Of a stretch of 5,583 nt of DNA, positions 1 through 4,652 are shown one piece after another. The position numbers were made by a program, and so were the translations under genes. This DNA comes from Lachnospiraceae bacterium (GTDB taxonomy: Bacteria; Bacillota_A; Clostridia; Lachnospirales; Lachnospiraceae): positions 1-5,583 of the forward strand of contig JAILDD010000276.1 in assembly GCA_024689605.1 (NCBI GenBank). Direction: 5' to 3'. The first letter of the stretch is position 1; each line of letters begins with the position of its first letter. Below the pieces are notes generated by a model. It had not been told where the DNA came from and made no database searches. It saw nothing but the letters and a program-made list of their open reading frames with translations.

Positions 1-1
1 G

Positions 2-643
2 GCTGTAATACTATGCACGGATAAAGAGCATGTCTTATATCAGCATATGGATCATAAAGGGCATGAGGGGCTTTCCCAAACTCCGGTAAAAAACTTTACA
101 GGAACAATTGTCCATGACCACGACAGAACCTACTACTCATATGGTTCCAATCATCAGGAATGTCTGGCACACGTATTACGATATCTGGTCGGAGCTATAG
201 AAAATGAACCCCATCTCACCTGGCACAGGCAAATGCATCGTCTGCTGCAAAAGATGATCCACATCGCCAAGCGTAATAAATCTGGCCTCTCAAAAGAAAA
301 AGTCCAAAGCCTCACTGATAAATATGAATCAATCCTGTCTCTTGCTGCAGATGAATACTCGCAGCATCCGCCAGACAAAAACTACATGGATGGGTTTAAT
401 CTTCAAAAACGGATGCATGATTACCAGGTCGACCATTTATATTTTCTCTCCCATCCTGAGGTCGATTACACCAACAACATCAGCGAAAGAGAACTGCGTA
501 AGTTTAAGAGGAAACAAAAGCAGGCTGTCGTTCTTCGGAGTGATTCCGGCGGTCGGCATATTTGTGATGCCCTTACAATCATCGAAACTGCCCGTATGCA
601 ACATATTAATGTATACGATGTCGTTGCTTCTTCTTTCTCATAA
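2..643 (+). CDS. IS66 family transposase, C-terminal part (5' end outside window)
   Basis: The frame is open from the left edge, so the first ATG at 47 is internal and the gene begins outside the window; 213 codons are visible. The product resembles the DDE catalytic region of IS66 transposases, which cut and join the element ends. Visible marks are the block GTIVHDHDRTYYSYG near 101-145 with the likely second catalytic Asp in HDHD, the ECLAHVLRYL helix that follows it, and the family signature NNISERELR near 474-499, whose first Glu (codon 485-487) is the likely last catalytic acid. The C-terminal helix (SDSGGRHICDALTIIETARMQ) and the position of the stop fit a natural end rather than a truncation. 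The IS66 accessory orfs (tnpA/tnpB) are not in view. No frameshift is seen in the visible part. Family assignment is from motif recognition; whether the element is active cannot be judged. Confidence 0.88.
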   Translation, partial: AVILCTDKEHVLYQHMDHKGHEGLSQTPVKNFTGTIVHDHDRTYYSYGSNHQECLAHVLRYLVGAIENEPHLTWHRQMHRLLQKMIHIAKRNKSGLSKEKVQSLTDKYESILSLAADEYSQHPPDKNYMDGFNLQKRMHDYQVDHLYFLSHPEVDYTNNISERELRKFKRKQKQAVVLRSDSGGRHICDALTIIETARMQHINVYDVVASSFS

Positions 644-669
644 TTCTATTCAACTGGCTACAATAAAGT

Positions 670-686
670 TTGTGAAATGTTCACAA
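670..686. repeat. Perfect 7-bp inverted repeat after the transposase
   Basis: TTGTGAA, a three-base spacer ATG and TTCACAA lie 27 bases past the transposase stop. There is no T-run, so it is not a standard terminator. It could be a weak hairpin near the IS right end, or a protein site. Confidence 0.4.
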
Positions 687-719
687 CCGAATTGCTGTAG
701 CCCTTATTATTCCTCGCCT

Positions 720-759
720 TGTCTAATCATTGAACTGTAACCGTTCTATGGCTTAGACA
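720..759. repeat. Nested inverted repeat (TGTCTAA ... TTAGACA)
   Basis: TGTCTAA at 720-726 pairs with TTAGACA at 753-759, and GAAC at 732-735 pairs with GTTC at 743-746 inside it. It lies between the transposase and the terminator of the minus-strand unit, where the IS right end should fall. The second IS end is outside the window, so the boundary cannot be confirmed. Confidence 0.3.
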
Positions 760-760
760 T

Positions 761-797
761 AAAAAAACATCCCCTGACCATTATGATCAGAGGATGT
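761..797 (-). terminator. Rho-independent terminator of the hicB-hicA-orf67 unit
   Basis: Read on the minus strand, arms at 787-797 and 767-777 form a GC-containing hairpin, extendable inward to about 14 bp with G-U pairs, followed by seven U (761-767). It lies 17 bases past the stop of the 815-1018 gene. The wobble pairs work only in minus-strand RNA, so it terminates the minus-strand unit; the plus side has only a short TCTTTT. Confidence 0.85.
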
Positions 798-814
798 CTT
801 TTCCGGTTTCTTAA

Positions 815-1018
815 TTATGCGAGCCTTGCCTGTTGTTTTGGTTTAACAAACATATCCTTTTCTTCCTGTGAAAATTCAGAAATCCGTATACCTTTCTTTT
901 CTGCATACTCCACAGCACCACGCATATCAAAAACAAGCTCTGCCGGTTTCGGCTCTTTCATTTCTTCAAGACTACTTAAATATTTCTCATATCTCGTCAT
1001 CTGTCCATTCATAGTCAT
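815..1018 (-). CDS. Hypothetical 67-residue protein, third gene of the HicBA unit
   Basis: I do not recognise a named family. The protein is small, charged and largely helical in appearance: an N-terminal segment RYEKYLSSLEEM, a middle stretch PAELVFDMRGAVEYAEKKGI, and a Lys-rich tail ending KPKQQARLA. It has no Cys, signal peptide or membrane segment. It starts 23 bases after the hicA stop and ends 17 bases before a strong terminator, so it is very probably co-transcribed with the toxin-antitoxin pair. Start choice is uncertain: ATG at 1018, 1012 and 1000 are all in frame, and none has a clear Shine-Dalgarno sequence (upstream DNA is mostly A/T). The ORF itself is credible because of the operon position. 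Its role could be an accessory to HicBA or an unrelated passenger; no function is assigned. Confidence 0.62.
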   Translation of the reverse strand: MTMNGQMTRYEKYLSSLEEMKEPKPAELVFDMRGAVEYAEKKGIRISEFSQEEKDMFVKPKQQARLA

Positions 1019-1041
1019 AAAGCAAACAAATATTTAAAGAT

Positions 1042-1236
1042 TTAAAACTTTTGATCTATCCCGCTTTGCTTTAGAATAGCATTTGCCGTATGTTTCGATT
1101 TTATCTTAACCGGAACAGTAACACTTCTTTTAGTAATCGGACTATACCATATATCATGGTCGCCCTTTCCATGTCTGACAAAGGAACAGCCATTGTCATC
1201 TAATACTTCTCTTACCCTTTTTTCAAATTCTGCCAT
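1042..1236 (-). CDS. hicA: HicA-type mRNA interferase toxin
   Basis: At 64 residues the protein has the usual HicA size and its small double-stranded-RNA-binding-like fold pattern. After the N-terminal helix comes the core RHGKGDHDIWYSP (about residues 21-33), with His27 at the place of the catalytic His of the family (usually in a Gly-Ser-His context), then the strand RSVTVPVKIKSKH and the closing helix TANAILKQSGI. HicA toxins cleave mRNA and are held inactive by HicB. Here the pocket reads Gly-Asp-His-Asp instead of the common Gly-Ser-His-His or Gly-Ser-His-Arg, a mild deviation; the His is intact, so activity is plausible. The start lies 13 bases after the upstream antitoxin stop, behind a weak GGGG ribosome site at 1244-1247, consistent with lower translation of the toxin than the antitoxin. 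Gene order is antitoxin first. Confidence 0.85.
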   Translation of the reverse strand: MAEFEKRVREVLDDNGCSFVRHGKGDHDIWYSPITKRSVTVPVKIKSKHTANAILKQSGIDQKF

Positions 1237-1249
1237 AATAACGCCCCGG

Positions 1250-1462
1250 TTATGCGTAAGCCATTTGTCTGTTATTTGTCAAAACTTCGATAGTTTCAAC
1301 ACCTTCGATTTTATTAAGTTCTATCATTTCCGGAACAGCATTTTTAATTTTTTCAATAAGAGCATCATAAGAGCCTGATTCCAGAACGATACCCAATGTA
1401 TCGCAAACAGCAACCCATACTTCTGCTTCTTCATCCCAATGAATATTTACTTTTATGTTCAT
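1250..1462 (-). CDS. hicB: HicB-like antitoxin (DUF1902-type, short form)
   Basis: This 70-residue protein begins MNIKVNIHWDEEAEVWVAVCD and continues with LGIVLESGSYDALIEKIKNAVPEMIELN, the strand-strand-helix pattern of the partial RNase H fold seen in HicB antitoxins and in DUF1902 proteins next to hicA. It should bind and block the HicA product of the next gene. It ends soon after this domain, so it lacks the C-terminal helix-turn-helix or ribbon-helix-helix DNA-binding domain found in longer HicB proteins; autorepression by this protein alone is therefore doubtful. Start is well supported: GAGGTGG at 1467-1473 lies 4 bases before the ATG, and an extended -10 sits 40 bases upstream. First gene of a three-gene unit. 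Confidence in the antitoxin role comes from fold pattern plus adjacency to hicA. Confidence 0.8.
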   Translation of the reverse strand: MNIKVNIHWDEEAEVWVAVCDTLGIVLESGSYDALIEKIKNAVPEMIELNKIEGVETIEVLTNNRQMAYA

Positions 1463-1502
1463 ACAGCCACCTCACTCATACCACAAGTTTCCGTATGTTT
1501 TA

Positions 1503-1511
1503 ATTATATCA
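1503..1511 (-). promoter_or_regulatory. Extended -10 promoter for hicB-hicA
   Basis: On the minus strand the element reads TGATATAAT, a perfect -10 hexamer with an upstream TG, 40 bases before the hicB start. No good -35 is present at 16-18 bases, as is common for extended -10 promoters. It also lies just downstream of the preceding gene's terminator, in the right place. Confidence 0.6.
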
Positions 1512-1545
1512 CAATCGGATAAAAATCAGTTTGAATTATCTACCT

Positions 1546-1584
1546 AAAAAGCATCTCCCAACCAACCTAATGATCGAAAGATGC
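1546..1584 (-). terminator. Terminator of the double-glycine-leader gene
   Basis: As minus-strand RNA, arms 1571-1584 and 1551-1564 form a 14-bp stem (several G-U pairs) around a six-base loop, followed by UUUUU (1546-1550). It lies 56 bases past the stop of the 1640-1903 gene and insulates it from the hicB promoter. Its loop side (GATCA...) resembles the terminator at 761-797. Confidence 0.75.
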
Positions 1585-1639
1585 CCTTTTCTCTTAATAT
1601 TTATATCGGATTGTTCCGTATCTTTCCTTATATGCCGGC

Positions 1640-1903
1640 TTACATAAATGTCATCTGCCTTATCTGGCAGGTATTGTCGATATTATTATGGAACATATAA
1701 ACCTCTGTTCCGGGGGTTATATCACCTGTCTCATCATAGTAGCAGATGTAGATTACATCATTGTCACCCTTTACATCATATGCATAAGGATCTGCCTGAT
1801 GCTTGCCTACTACTATACCTATCATATCGTACTCAGGGAAGTCATTGATGCCCCCGTTTACCTGCTCCATTGTTTCATCTGTAAGGTTAATATTCTGTGT
1901 CAT
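1640..1903 (-). CDS. Secreted small protein with double-glycine leader, function unknown
   Basis: The 87-residue product opens with MTQNINLTDETMEQVNGG, which matches the double-glycine leader pattern (L-x-x-E-x-x-x-x-V-x-G-G) recognised and cut by C39 peptidase-containing ABC exporters. Cleavage after Gly18 would release a 69-residue protein rich in Asp, Tyr and Val with alternating strand-like segments (DMIGIVVGK, VIYICYYDETG, TEVYMFHNN) and two Cys (54 and 79) that could form a disulfide. It does not look like a class II bacteriocin: it is acidic, lacks a Gly-rich amphipathic helix and has no YGNGV motif. Start is firm: AGGAGGA at 1911-1917 sits 7 bases before the ATG. No exporter, immunity gene or modifying enzyme is in the window, so the partner transporter must lie elsewhere. 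It has its own promoter and terminator and so appears monocistronic. What the mature protein does is unknown. Confidence 0.75.
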   Translation of the reverse strand: MTQNINLTDETMEQVNGGINDFPEYDMIGIVVGKHQADPYAYDVKGDNDVIYICYYDETGDITPGTEVYMFHNNIDNTCQIRQMTFM

Positions 1904-1971
1904 GATTTTTTCCTCCTATGTCTTTTGGTTTGTCTTGCCCTTTATGCTTGGGCTTTTCCTTTGATGATTTG

Positions 1972-2001
1972 AATATATCAGACAAAGGGTATGGGATACA
2001 A
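1972..2001 (-). promoter_or_regulatory. Probable promoter of the leader-peptide gene
   Basis: On the minus strand TTGTAT (1996-2001) and TATATT (1972-1977) are separated by 18 bases, with a TG one base upstream of the -10. It lies about 70 bases before the ATG at 1903. No operator-like repeat overlaps it. Confidence 0.45.
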
Positions 2002-2062
2002 CGAATCCTGCGCAGGTGGTCGATATGGATGTATAGTTGGCATAAGTGACGGAATAGAAAAG

Positions 2063-2102
2063 AAAAAACAGCCCCTCCATTTGTTTACGGAAGAGCTGTT
2101 TT
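2063..2102 (-). terminator. Terminator of the zinc-ribbon gene
   Basis: Minus-strand RNA folds into a 14-bp stem (arms 2089-2102 and 2065-2078, two G-U pairs) with a ten-base loop. A U-run at 2063-2068 overlaps the last stem pairs. It begins 11 bases after the stop of the 2114-2455 gene. Confidence 0.8.
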
Positions 2103-2113
2103 GTGTCTATATA

Positions 2114-2455
2114 TCAATTTGCTTCCTTTAGCTGATTTATATCAAGCCATTCATCATCACAGATAAGTTCTTCTTCCTTCTCACGCCTGGATGACCATTT
2201 TAGGAACGGGATAATACGCTGTCCCTCAGCACTGAAGTTCCCGTCATTGTATTCCCGGATGAACTCATCCTTATCATATCCTGAACCCGGAATGCATTCT
2301 GCATGATTAGTTGCACTTCCACAGAAGAAACAGAACTGCTTCTCAAGGTGCCCGGCTTCCTTCATCTTACCGGTTCGGCATATAGGAAGCGCTTTTCGCC
2401 CGCAATGTACACAATAAAACTCATGATCTGCTGCTTTTTTTCCCATAAATTCCAT
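2114..2455 (-). CDS. Small zinc-ribbon protein, function unknown
   Basis: The product is 113 residues from the chosen ATG. Its N-terminal half has two CxxC pairs, FYCVHCG (Cys15, Cys18) and FCFFCG (Cys42, Cys45), joined by a basic linker with PICRTGKMKEAGHLEK; this spacing is that of a zinc ribbon. The second half (YDKDEFIREYNDGNF, then an acidic tail) is unlike a known catalytic domain. Proteins of this layout are, to my knowledge, widespread uncharacterised small proteins of clostridia and their phages; nucleic-acid or protein binding is a guess. Start choice: a GTG at 2461 is in frame, but overlaps the ribosome site AGGAGG (2461-2466) and cannot be used with it; ATG at 2455 sits 5 bases after AGGAGG and is preferred. 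It follows the 45-residue ORF by about 60 bases and has its own terminator. Confidence 0.72.
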   Translation of the reverse strand: MEFMGKKAADHEFYCVHCGRKALPICRTGKMKEAGHLEKQFCFFCGSATNHAECIPGSGYDKDEFIREYNDGNFSAEGQRIIPFLKWSSRREKEEELICDDEWLDINQLKEAN

Positions 2456-2473
2456 TTTCACCTCCTGTTATAC

Positions 2474-2496
2474 GTCTTAACTGAATTCAGTAAGAC
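2474..2496. promoter_or_regulatory. Near-perfect inverted repeat upstream of the zinc-ribbon gene
   Basis: Arms GTCTTA-CTGA and TCAG-TAAGAC pair with a single extra A on one side; the centre ACTGAATTCAGT is a perfect 12-bp palindrome. It ends 8 bases before the AGGAGG of the 2114-2455 gene and follows the stop of the small ORF. Without a T-run it is not a terminator. It could be an operator or a leader hairpin affecting processing or translation. Confidence 0.45.
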
Positions 2497-2516
2497 CATT
2501 CTGTAATGGCAGTGCA

Positions 2517-2654
2517 TTATTTCTTATCATTCCTGCCAATGTCCCTTCCATGGAACTTTGAAGCATCAACTGCACCGATAGACTTTGCATATGCCTTGTG
2601 CTTATTCATTTTCTCGATAAGCCGGCATAGCCTGACTCTTTCTTCTATTTTCAT
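2517..2654 (-). CDS. Small ORF, 45 residues, hypothetical
   Basis: The minus-strand ORF begins MKIEERVRLCRLIEKMNKH and ends GRDIGRNDKK. It is basic and probably helical in its first half, with one Cys, no signal peptide and no membrane segment. Support comes from GGGGAG at 2661-2666 spaced 6 bases from the ATG, ordinary codon use, and position just upstream of the zinc-ribbon gene on the same strand with no terminator between, so the two may share a transcript. I do not recognise a family with certainty, and the protein is too short to assign a function. Confidence 0.5.
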   Translation of the reverse strand: MKIEERVRLCRLIEKMNKHKAYAKSIGAVDASKFHGRDIGRNDKK

Positions 2655-2768
2655 AGTTTTCTCCCCTCACCAGAGTGCTACCGGTGGCAGTTAAAGCTTT
2701 TCAGAGGTATGAATGAGATCCCCCTCACCATGTCTCTCATGCATTCCCTCTTCACTACACTATTATTG

Positions 2769-2799
2769 TATATAAGAGCCATGACAATATATATGTCCA
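2769..2799 (-). promoter_or_regulatory. Possible promoter for the small ORF and zinc-ribbon gene
   Basis: On the minus strand TGGACA (2794-2799) and TTATAT or TATATA (2769-2775) are spaced 18-19 bases. TTGTCA at 2782-2787 is an alternative -35 but lacks a well placed -10. It is the only promoter-like pair upstream of the 2654 start; the leader would be over 100 bases. Confidence 0.25.
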
Positions 2800-2947
2800 T
2801 AGCAGGAAGATACTGCCCCTTAATTCACCGGAATCAGCAAATTAGATATAGTCAGATTTTATCGTGACATCTCGGTGGAACATATATTTAGATAAGGCAG
2901 TAATTTCATCATGTTATTTATTGTATCATAATTACAGGACTTACAAT

Positions 2948-3022
2948 GAAGATATGCAGGCAGGACGGACTAAACCGGCTGAACAGGTTTTTGCAGATAT
3001 CCGAAAGGATTATAATGTATGA
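2948..3022 (+). pseudogene. Remnant: C-terminus of a type II antitoxin
   Basis: The last 24 codons of an open frame include QAGRTKPAEQVFADIRKDY before a stop at 3020-3022. This resembles the C-terminal toxin-wrapping tail of RelB/ParD/Phd-like antitoxins (Ala-Gly-Arg, Pro, Val-Phe, Ile-Arg, Tyr). Upstream, the frame runs back to a stop at 2849-2851 with no usable start and no antitoxin-like sequence, so the DNA-binding N-terminus is lost. Its stop overlaps the following start as ATGA, the usual arrangement of antitoxin-toxin pairs. Assignment rests on motif memory plus this overlap. Confidence 0.45.
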
Positions 3023-3051
3023 ATTACAAAGTTACCCTTACGGAAATATAG
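3019..3051 (+). pseudogene. Remnant: first codons of a RelE/ParE-type toxin
   Basis: ATG at 3019 overlaps the antitoxin stop by the ATGA motif and encodes MNYKVTLTEI before a stop at 3049-3051. MxYKVxxTE is a common opening of RelE/ParE toxins, and nothing toxin-like follows, because the minus-strand terminator of the ATPase gene begins within a few bases. The remnant is therefore the junction of a toxin-antitoxin operon whose two outer parts have been lost. Confidence 0.42.
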
Positions 3052-3054
3052 CAC

Positions 3055-3089
3055 AAAAAAATCCGCAAACATCAAAGTCTGCGGATTTT
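3055..3089 (-). terminator. Terminator of the ATPase gene (or relic tRNA terminator)
   Basis: Minus-strand RNA forms a 13-bp stem (arms 3077-3089 and 3058-3070, one G-U pair) with a six-base loop; a U-run at 3055-3061 overlaps the base of the stem. It is the first terminator after the ATPase stop at 3171. It also stands 6 bases after the copied tRNA 3' end, the same arrangement as the terminator beyond the intact tRNA-Glu. Confidence 0.8.
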
Positions 3090-3095
3090 CTTATG

Positions 3096-3118
3096 CACAG
3101 CTCGTAGCGGAATCGAAC
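3096..3118 (-). repeat. 23-bp direct repeat: copy of the tRNA-Glu 3' end (attachment-site-like)
   Basis: These 23 bases are identical to 4630-4652, in the same orientation. In tRNA terms the copy runs from the T-loop (TTCGATT) through the 3' T-stem and acceptor strand to just past the discriminator; the 5' half of the T-stem and the rest of the tRNA are absent. Tyrosine-recombinase islands typically leave this at their far end after inserting into a tRNA gene. Confidence 0.7.
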
Positions 3119-3170
3119 AAAGTGCGATTTCTTTATGTCCAATTATGCCAAAAACCCCAGGTATGCAACT

Positions 3171-4433
3171 TTATGACAAGAGGAACTTATACACAGGAAG
3201 CACTTCGATTACATATCCATCTTTTTCAATCGTTCTCTCTTCTTCATTTGTAACTATTATCAATTTTTTTATGCCTTCCGTTTTTTGTGCAAATAATAAC
3301 AGGCTCTTCGTTTCCCTTTCCTCTGCATCTCCCAGAGAATACGCCACCTGAATAGCCATACCTTTCTCAGGGATATAAAAATCTACATCTATACCTGTCT
3401 GCTTAGATTTGAAATAGTATACCCCATCTTCATACCTGCGTTTTAGGTTAACCGCCACTACATTTTCTAAAAGAGCTGAAGGTTTATCCACAAGAAACAG
3501 CGATAAAATTCCATTATCATAAAAGTAAAATCTCGGAACACTTTCCTTTTCAGCAAATTTAGAGACATAGTTTCTCGTCCTAAACAAAAGATATGCATTC
3601 TCAGCAAAAGACGCATACTCTATCATGGAATCAGTAGATGTCTTTGTTCCTGTCGCCTTTACATTTCCGGCAAGAGTGTTAAAGGATACCTCATGCATTA
3701 CCGTCTCAGCAATTTTCTTAATCATGAGCCTAAGTGCCATTTTGTTCTTTACCTGTTCACGCTCAATAATGTCACCGAGAAGCACTTTTTCATAAACACT
3801 CTTTATATATTCTCTTTTATTACTTAGAAGCTGAGCTTCAGGAAAGCCCCCATCAGAAACATATTCATGACATGACCTTCTAATCTTGGCTACTTTTGAA
3901 GTGGTCAGTAGTGCTGCGTCATCATGGGTTACCTTTTTGTAATCTAATGCTTCACTAAAAGAAAATGGCATAATCATCTTGGGAATATATCTTCCGCCAA
4001 GAGCGCTGGACATTTCTGAGCTAAGCATTTTCGCATTGCTCCCCGTAATATAAATGCGTTTTTTCTGATCAGCCATTCTTCTTGCAAAATGTTCCCAGCC
4101 ATCAATTAGCTGAATCTCATCAAAGAAATAATAGATATCTTTAGCATCAGCCAGCTCATATGCCGTCTCTACTATGTCATTGAAATCATCTTTTTTAAAT
4201 CCCAATAATCTGTCATCCTCAAAATTTACATAGATTATCTGAGACCAATCACAGCCCTCCGCCACAAGGTCCTTAGCTATCTTATATAAAAGAGTGGACT
4301 TACCTGATCTTCTAAGCCCTACCAGTATATAATTAACATTTTTCTCAAAGAAGTAATCTCTTGGGGTAATCTCTGCATTCTGAATAACTTCAATCTGATC
4401 ATAAATTACCTTTTTCAGTATACTATGGTTCAT
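3171..4433 (-). CDS. AAA_14/DUF4143 family ATPase
   Basis: The 420-residue product has the two-part layout of this common, poorly understood bacterial and archaeal P-loop ATPase family. Near the N-terminus is Walker A GLRRSGKST (39-47), then Walker B YYFFDE (101-106) followed by IQLIDGWE, and a sensor-like strand IYITGSNAKML (127-137); LGGRY and PFSFSEAL are further family marks. The C-terminal DUF4143 part carries VDFYIPE and MAIQVAYSL (near 350-366), where nuclease-like relatives have E-V-K; here Gln replaces the acid and the Lys is absent, so a nuclease activity is unlikely. Length is normal for the family and no frameshift is seen. Start: an in-frame GTG at 4448 exists, but ATG at 4433 has AAAGGG 6 bases upstream and is preferred. 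It has its own promoter and terminator. Its cellular role is unknown; it is bracketed by the tRNA-Glu repeat. Confidence 0.88.
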   Translation of the reverse strand: MNHSILKKVIYDQIEVIQNAEITPRDYFFEKNVNYILVGLRRSGKSTLLYKIAKDLVAEGCDWSQIIYVNFEDDRLLGFKKDDFNDIVETAYELADAKDIYYFFDEIQLIDGWEHFARRMADQKKRIYITGSNAKMLSSEMSSALGGRYIPKMIMPFSFSEALDYKKVTHDDAALLTTSKVAKIRRSCHEYVSDGGFPEAQLLSNKREYIKSVYEKVLLGDIIEREQVKNKMALRLMIKKIAETVMHEVSFNTLAGNVKATGTKTSTDSMIEYASFAENAYLLFRTRNYVSKFAEKESVPRFYFYDNGILSLFLVDKPSALLENVVAVNLKRRYEDGVYYFKSKQTGIDVDFYIPEKGMAIQVAYSLGDAEERETKSLLLFAQKTEGIKKLIIVTNEEERTIEKDGYVIEVLPVYKFLLS

Positions 4434-4460
4434 ATTACGCCCTTTCACTTTTGCCGTTTT

Positions 4461-4513
4461 TTGTCGTATTTACCCTTAAACATATAGTATATTTTATCGT
4501 ATATATACGACAA
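4461..4513. repeat. 9-bp inverted repeat TTGTCGTAT around the ATPase promoter
   Basis: TTGTCGTAT at 4461-4469 has its exact inverted copy at 4505-4513, and the 14-bp palindrome TCGTATATATACGA (4497-4510) shares the TCGTAT core. The three half-sites cover the ATPase promoter region and look like operator sites, though which protein would bind is unknown. Confidence 0.5.
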
Positions 4514-4519
4514 TATCAA
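4486..4519 (-). promoter_or_regulatory. Promoter of the ATPase gene, with palindrome in the spacer
   Basis: Two overlapping sigma-A-like arrangements fit on the minus strand: TTGATA (4514-4519), 17 bases, TAAAAT (4491-4496); and TTGTCG (4508-4513), 16 bases, TATACT (4486-4491). Either starts transcription about 40 bases before the ATG at 4433. The 14-bp palindrome at 4497-4510 lies in the spacer of the first. Confidence 0.6.
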
Positions 4520-4558
4520 TAACAATAAACCTTTAATGATTAACGTACTGAATTAACA

Positions 4559-4579
4559 ATTGTCCACTCATTGTCCACT
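4559..4579. repeat. Two tandem copies of ATTGTCCACT
   Basis: Identical 10-mers at 4559-4568 and 4570-4579 repeat with an 11-base period, close to one helical turn, between the ATPase promoter and the tRNA terminator. It may be a protein-binding array; the adjacency to the attachment-like repeat would suit arm sites of a recombinase, but this is inference. Confidence 0.5.
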
Positions 4580-4591
4580 TTTTGAGCAAAG

Positions 4592-4621
4592 AAAAAACCC
4601 GTAAACCTTATGTTTACGGGC
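4592..4621 (-). terminator. Terminator of tRNA-Glu
   Basis: On the minus strand a 9-bp stem (GTTTACGGG with its partner, arms 4612-4620 and 4598-4606) with a five-base loop is followed by six U (4592-4597). It begins 11 bases past the tRNA 3' end. Confidence 0.88.
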
Positions 4622-4629
4622 TTTCAGGA

Positions 4630-4652
4630 CACAGCTCGTAGCGGAATCGAAC
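4630..4652 (-). repeat. 23-bp direct repeat, copy inside the intact tRNA-Glu
   Basis: This is the partner of 3096-3118. It covers the last 21 bases of the tRNA plus two bases beyond it. The two copies are 1,534 bp apart. Confidence 0.7.

Larger units (their letters stand above)
2655..3170. other. Gene-poor stretch with relics
   Basis: No intact gene is supported here. In order it holds a pseudo-palindrome TGCTACCGGTGGCA (2676-2689), a weak minus-strand promoter candidate near 2769-2799, an anonymous AT-rich part to about 2945, a broken toxin-antitoxin remnant on the + strand (2948-3051), the terminator of the ATPase gene (3055-3089), and a copy of the tRNA-Glu 3' end (3096-3118). Confidence 0.6.

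Noticed and set aside
670..686. CRP-like site TTGTGAAATGTTCACAA
   Set aside because: The half-site spacing is five instead of six bases and it lies downstream of a gene end, not near a promoter.
324..740. Long + strand ORF overlapping the transposase
   Set aside because: It runs in another frame of a clear IS66 gene; the translation shows no domain logic and it has no ribosome site.
783..1037. Plus-strand ORF opposite the 67-residue gene
   Set aside because: It begins inside a terminator hairpin and is the antisense shadow of the minus-strand unit.
1929..1955. GCCC/GGGC hairpin in the leader of the 1640-1903 gene as a riboswitch
   Set aside because: Only four base pairs and no conserved aptamer features.
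2682..2801. Minus-strand ORF of about 39 codons beginning MDIYIVMALIYNN
   Set aside because: No ribosome site, odd composition, and it overlaps the only promoter-like sequence of the downstream gene.
3096..3118. A second functional tRNA gene
   Set aside because: Only the T-loop to 3' end is present; acceptor 5' strand, D-arm and anticodon arm are missing.
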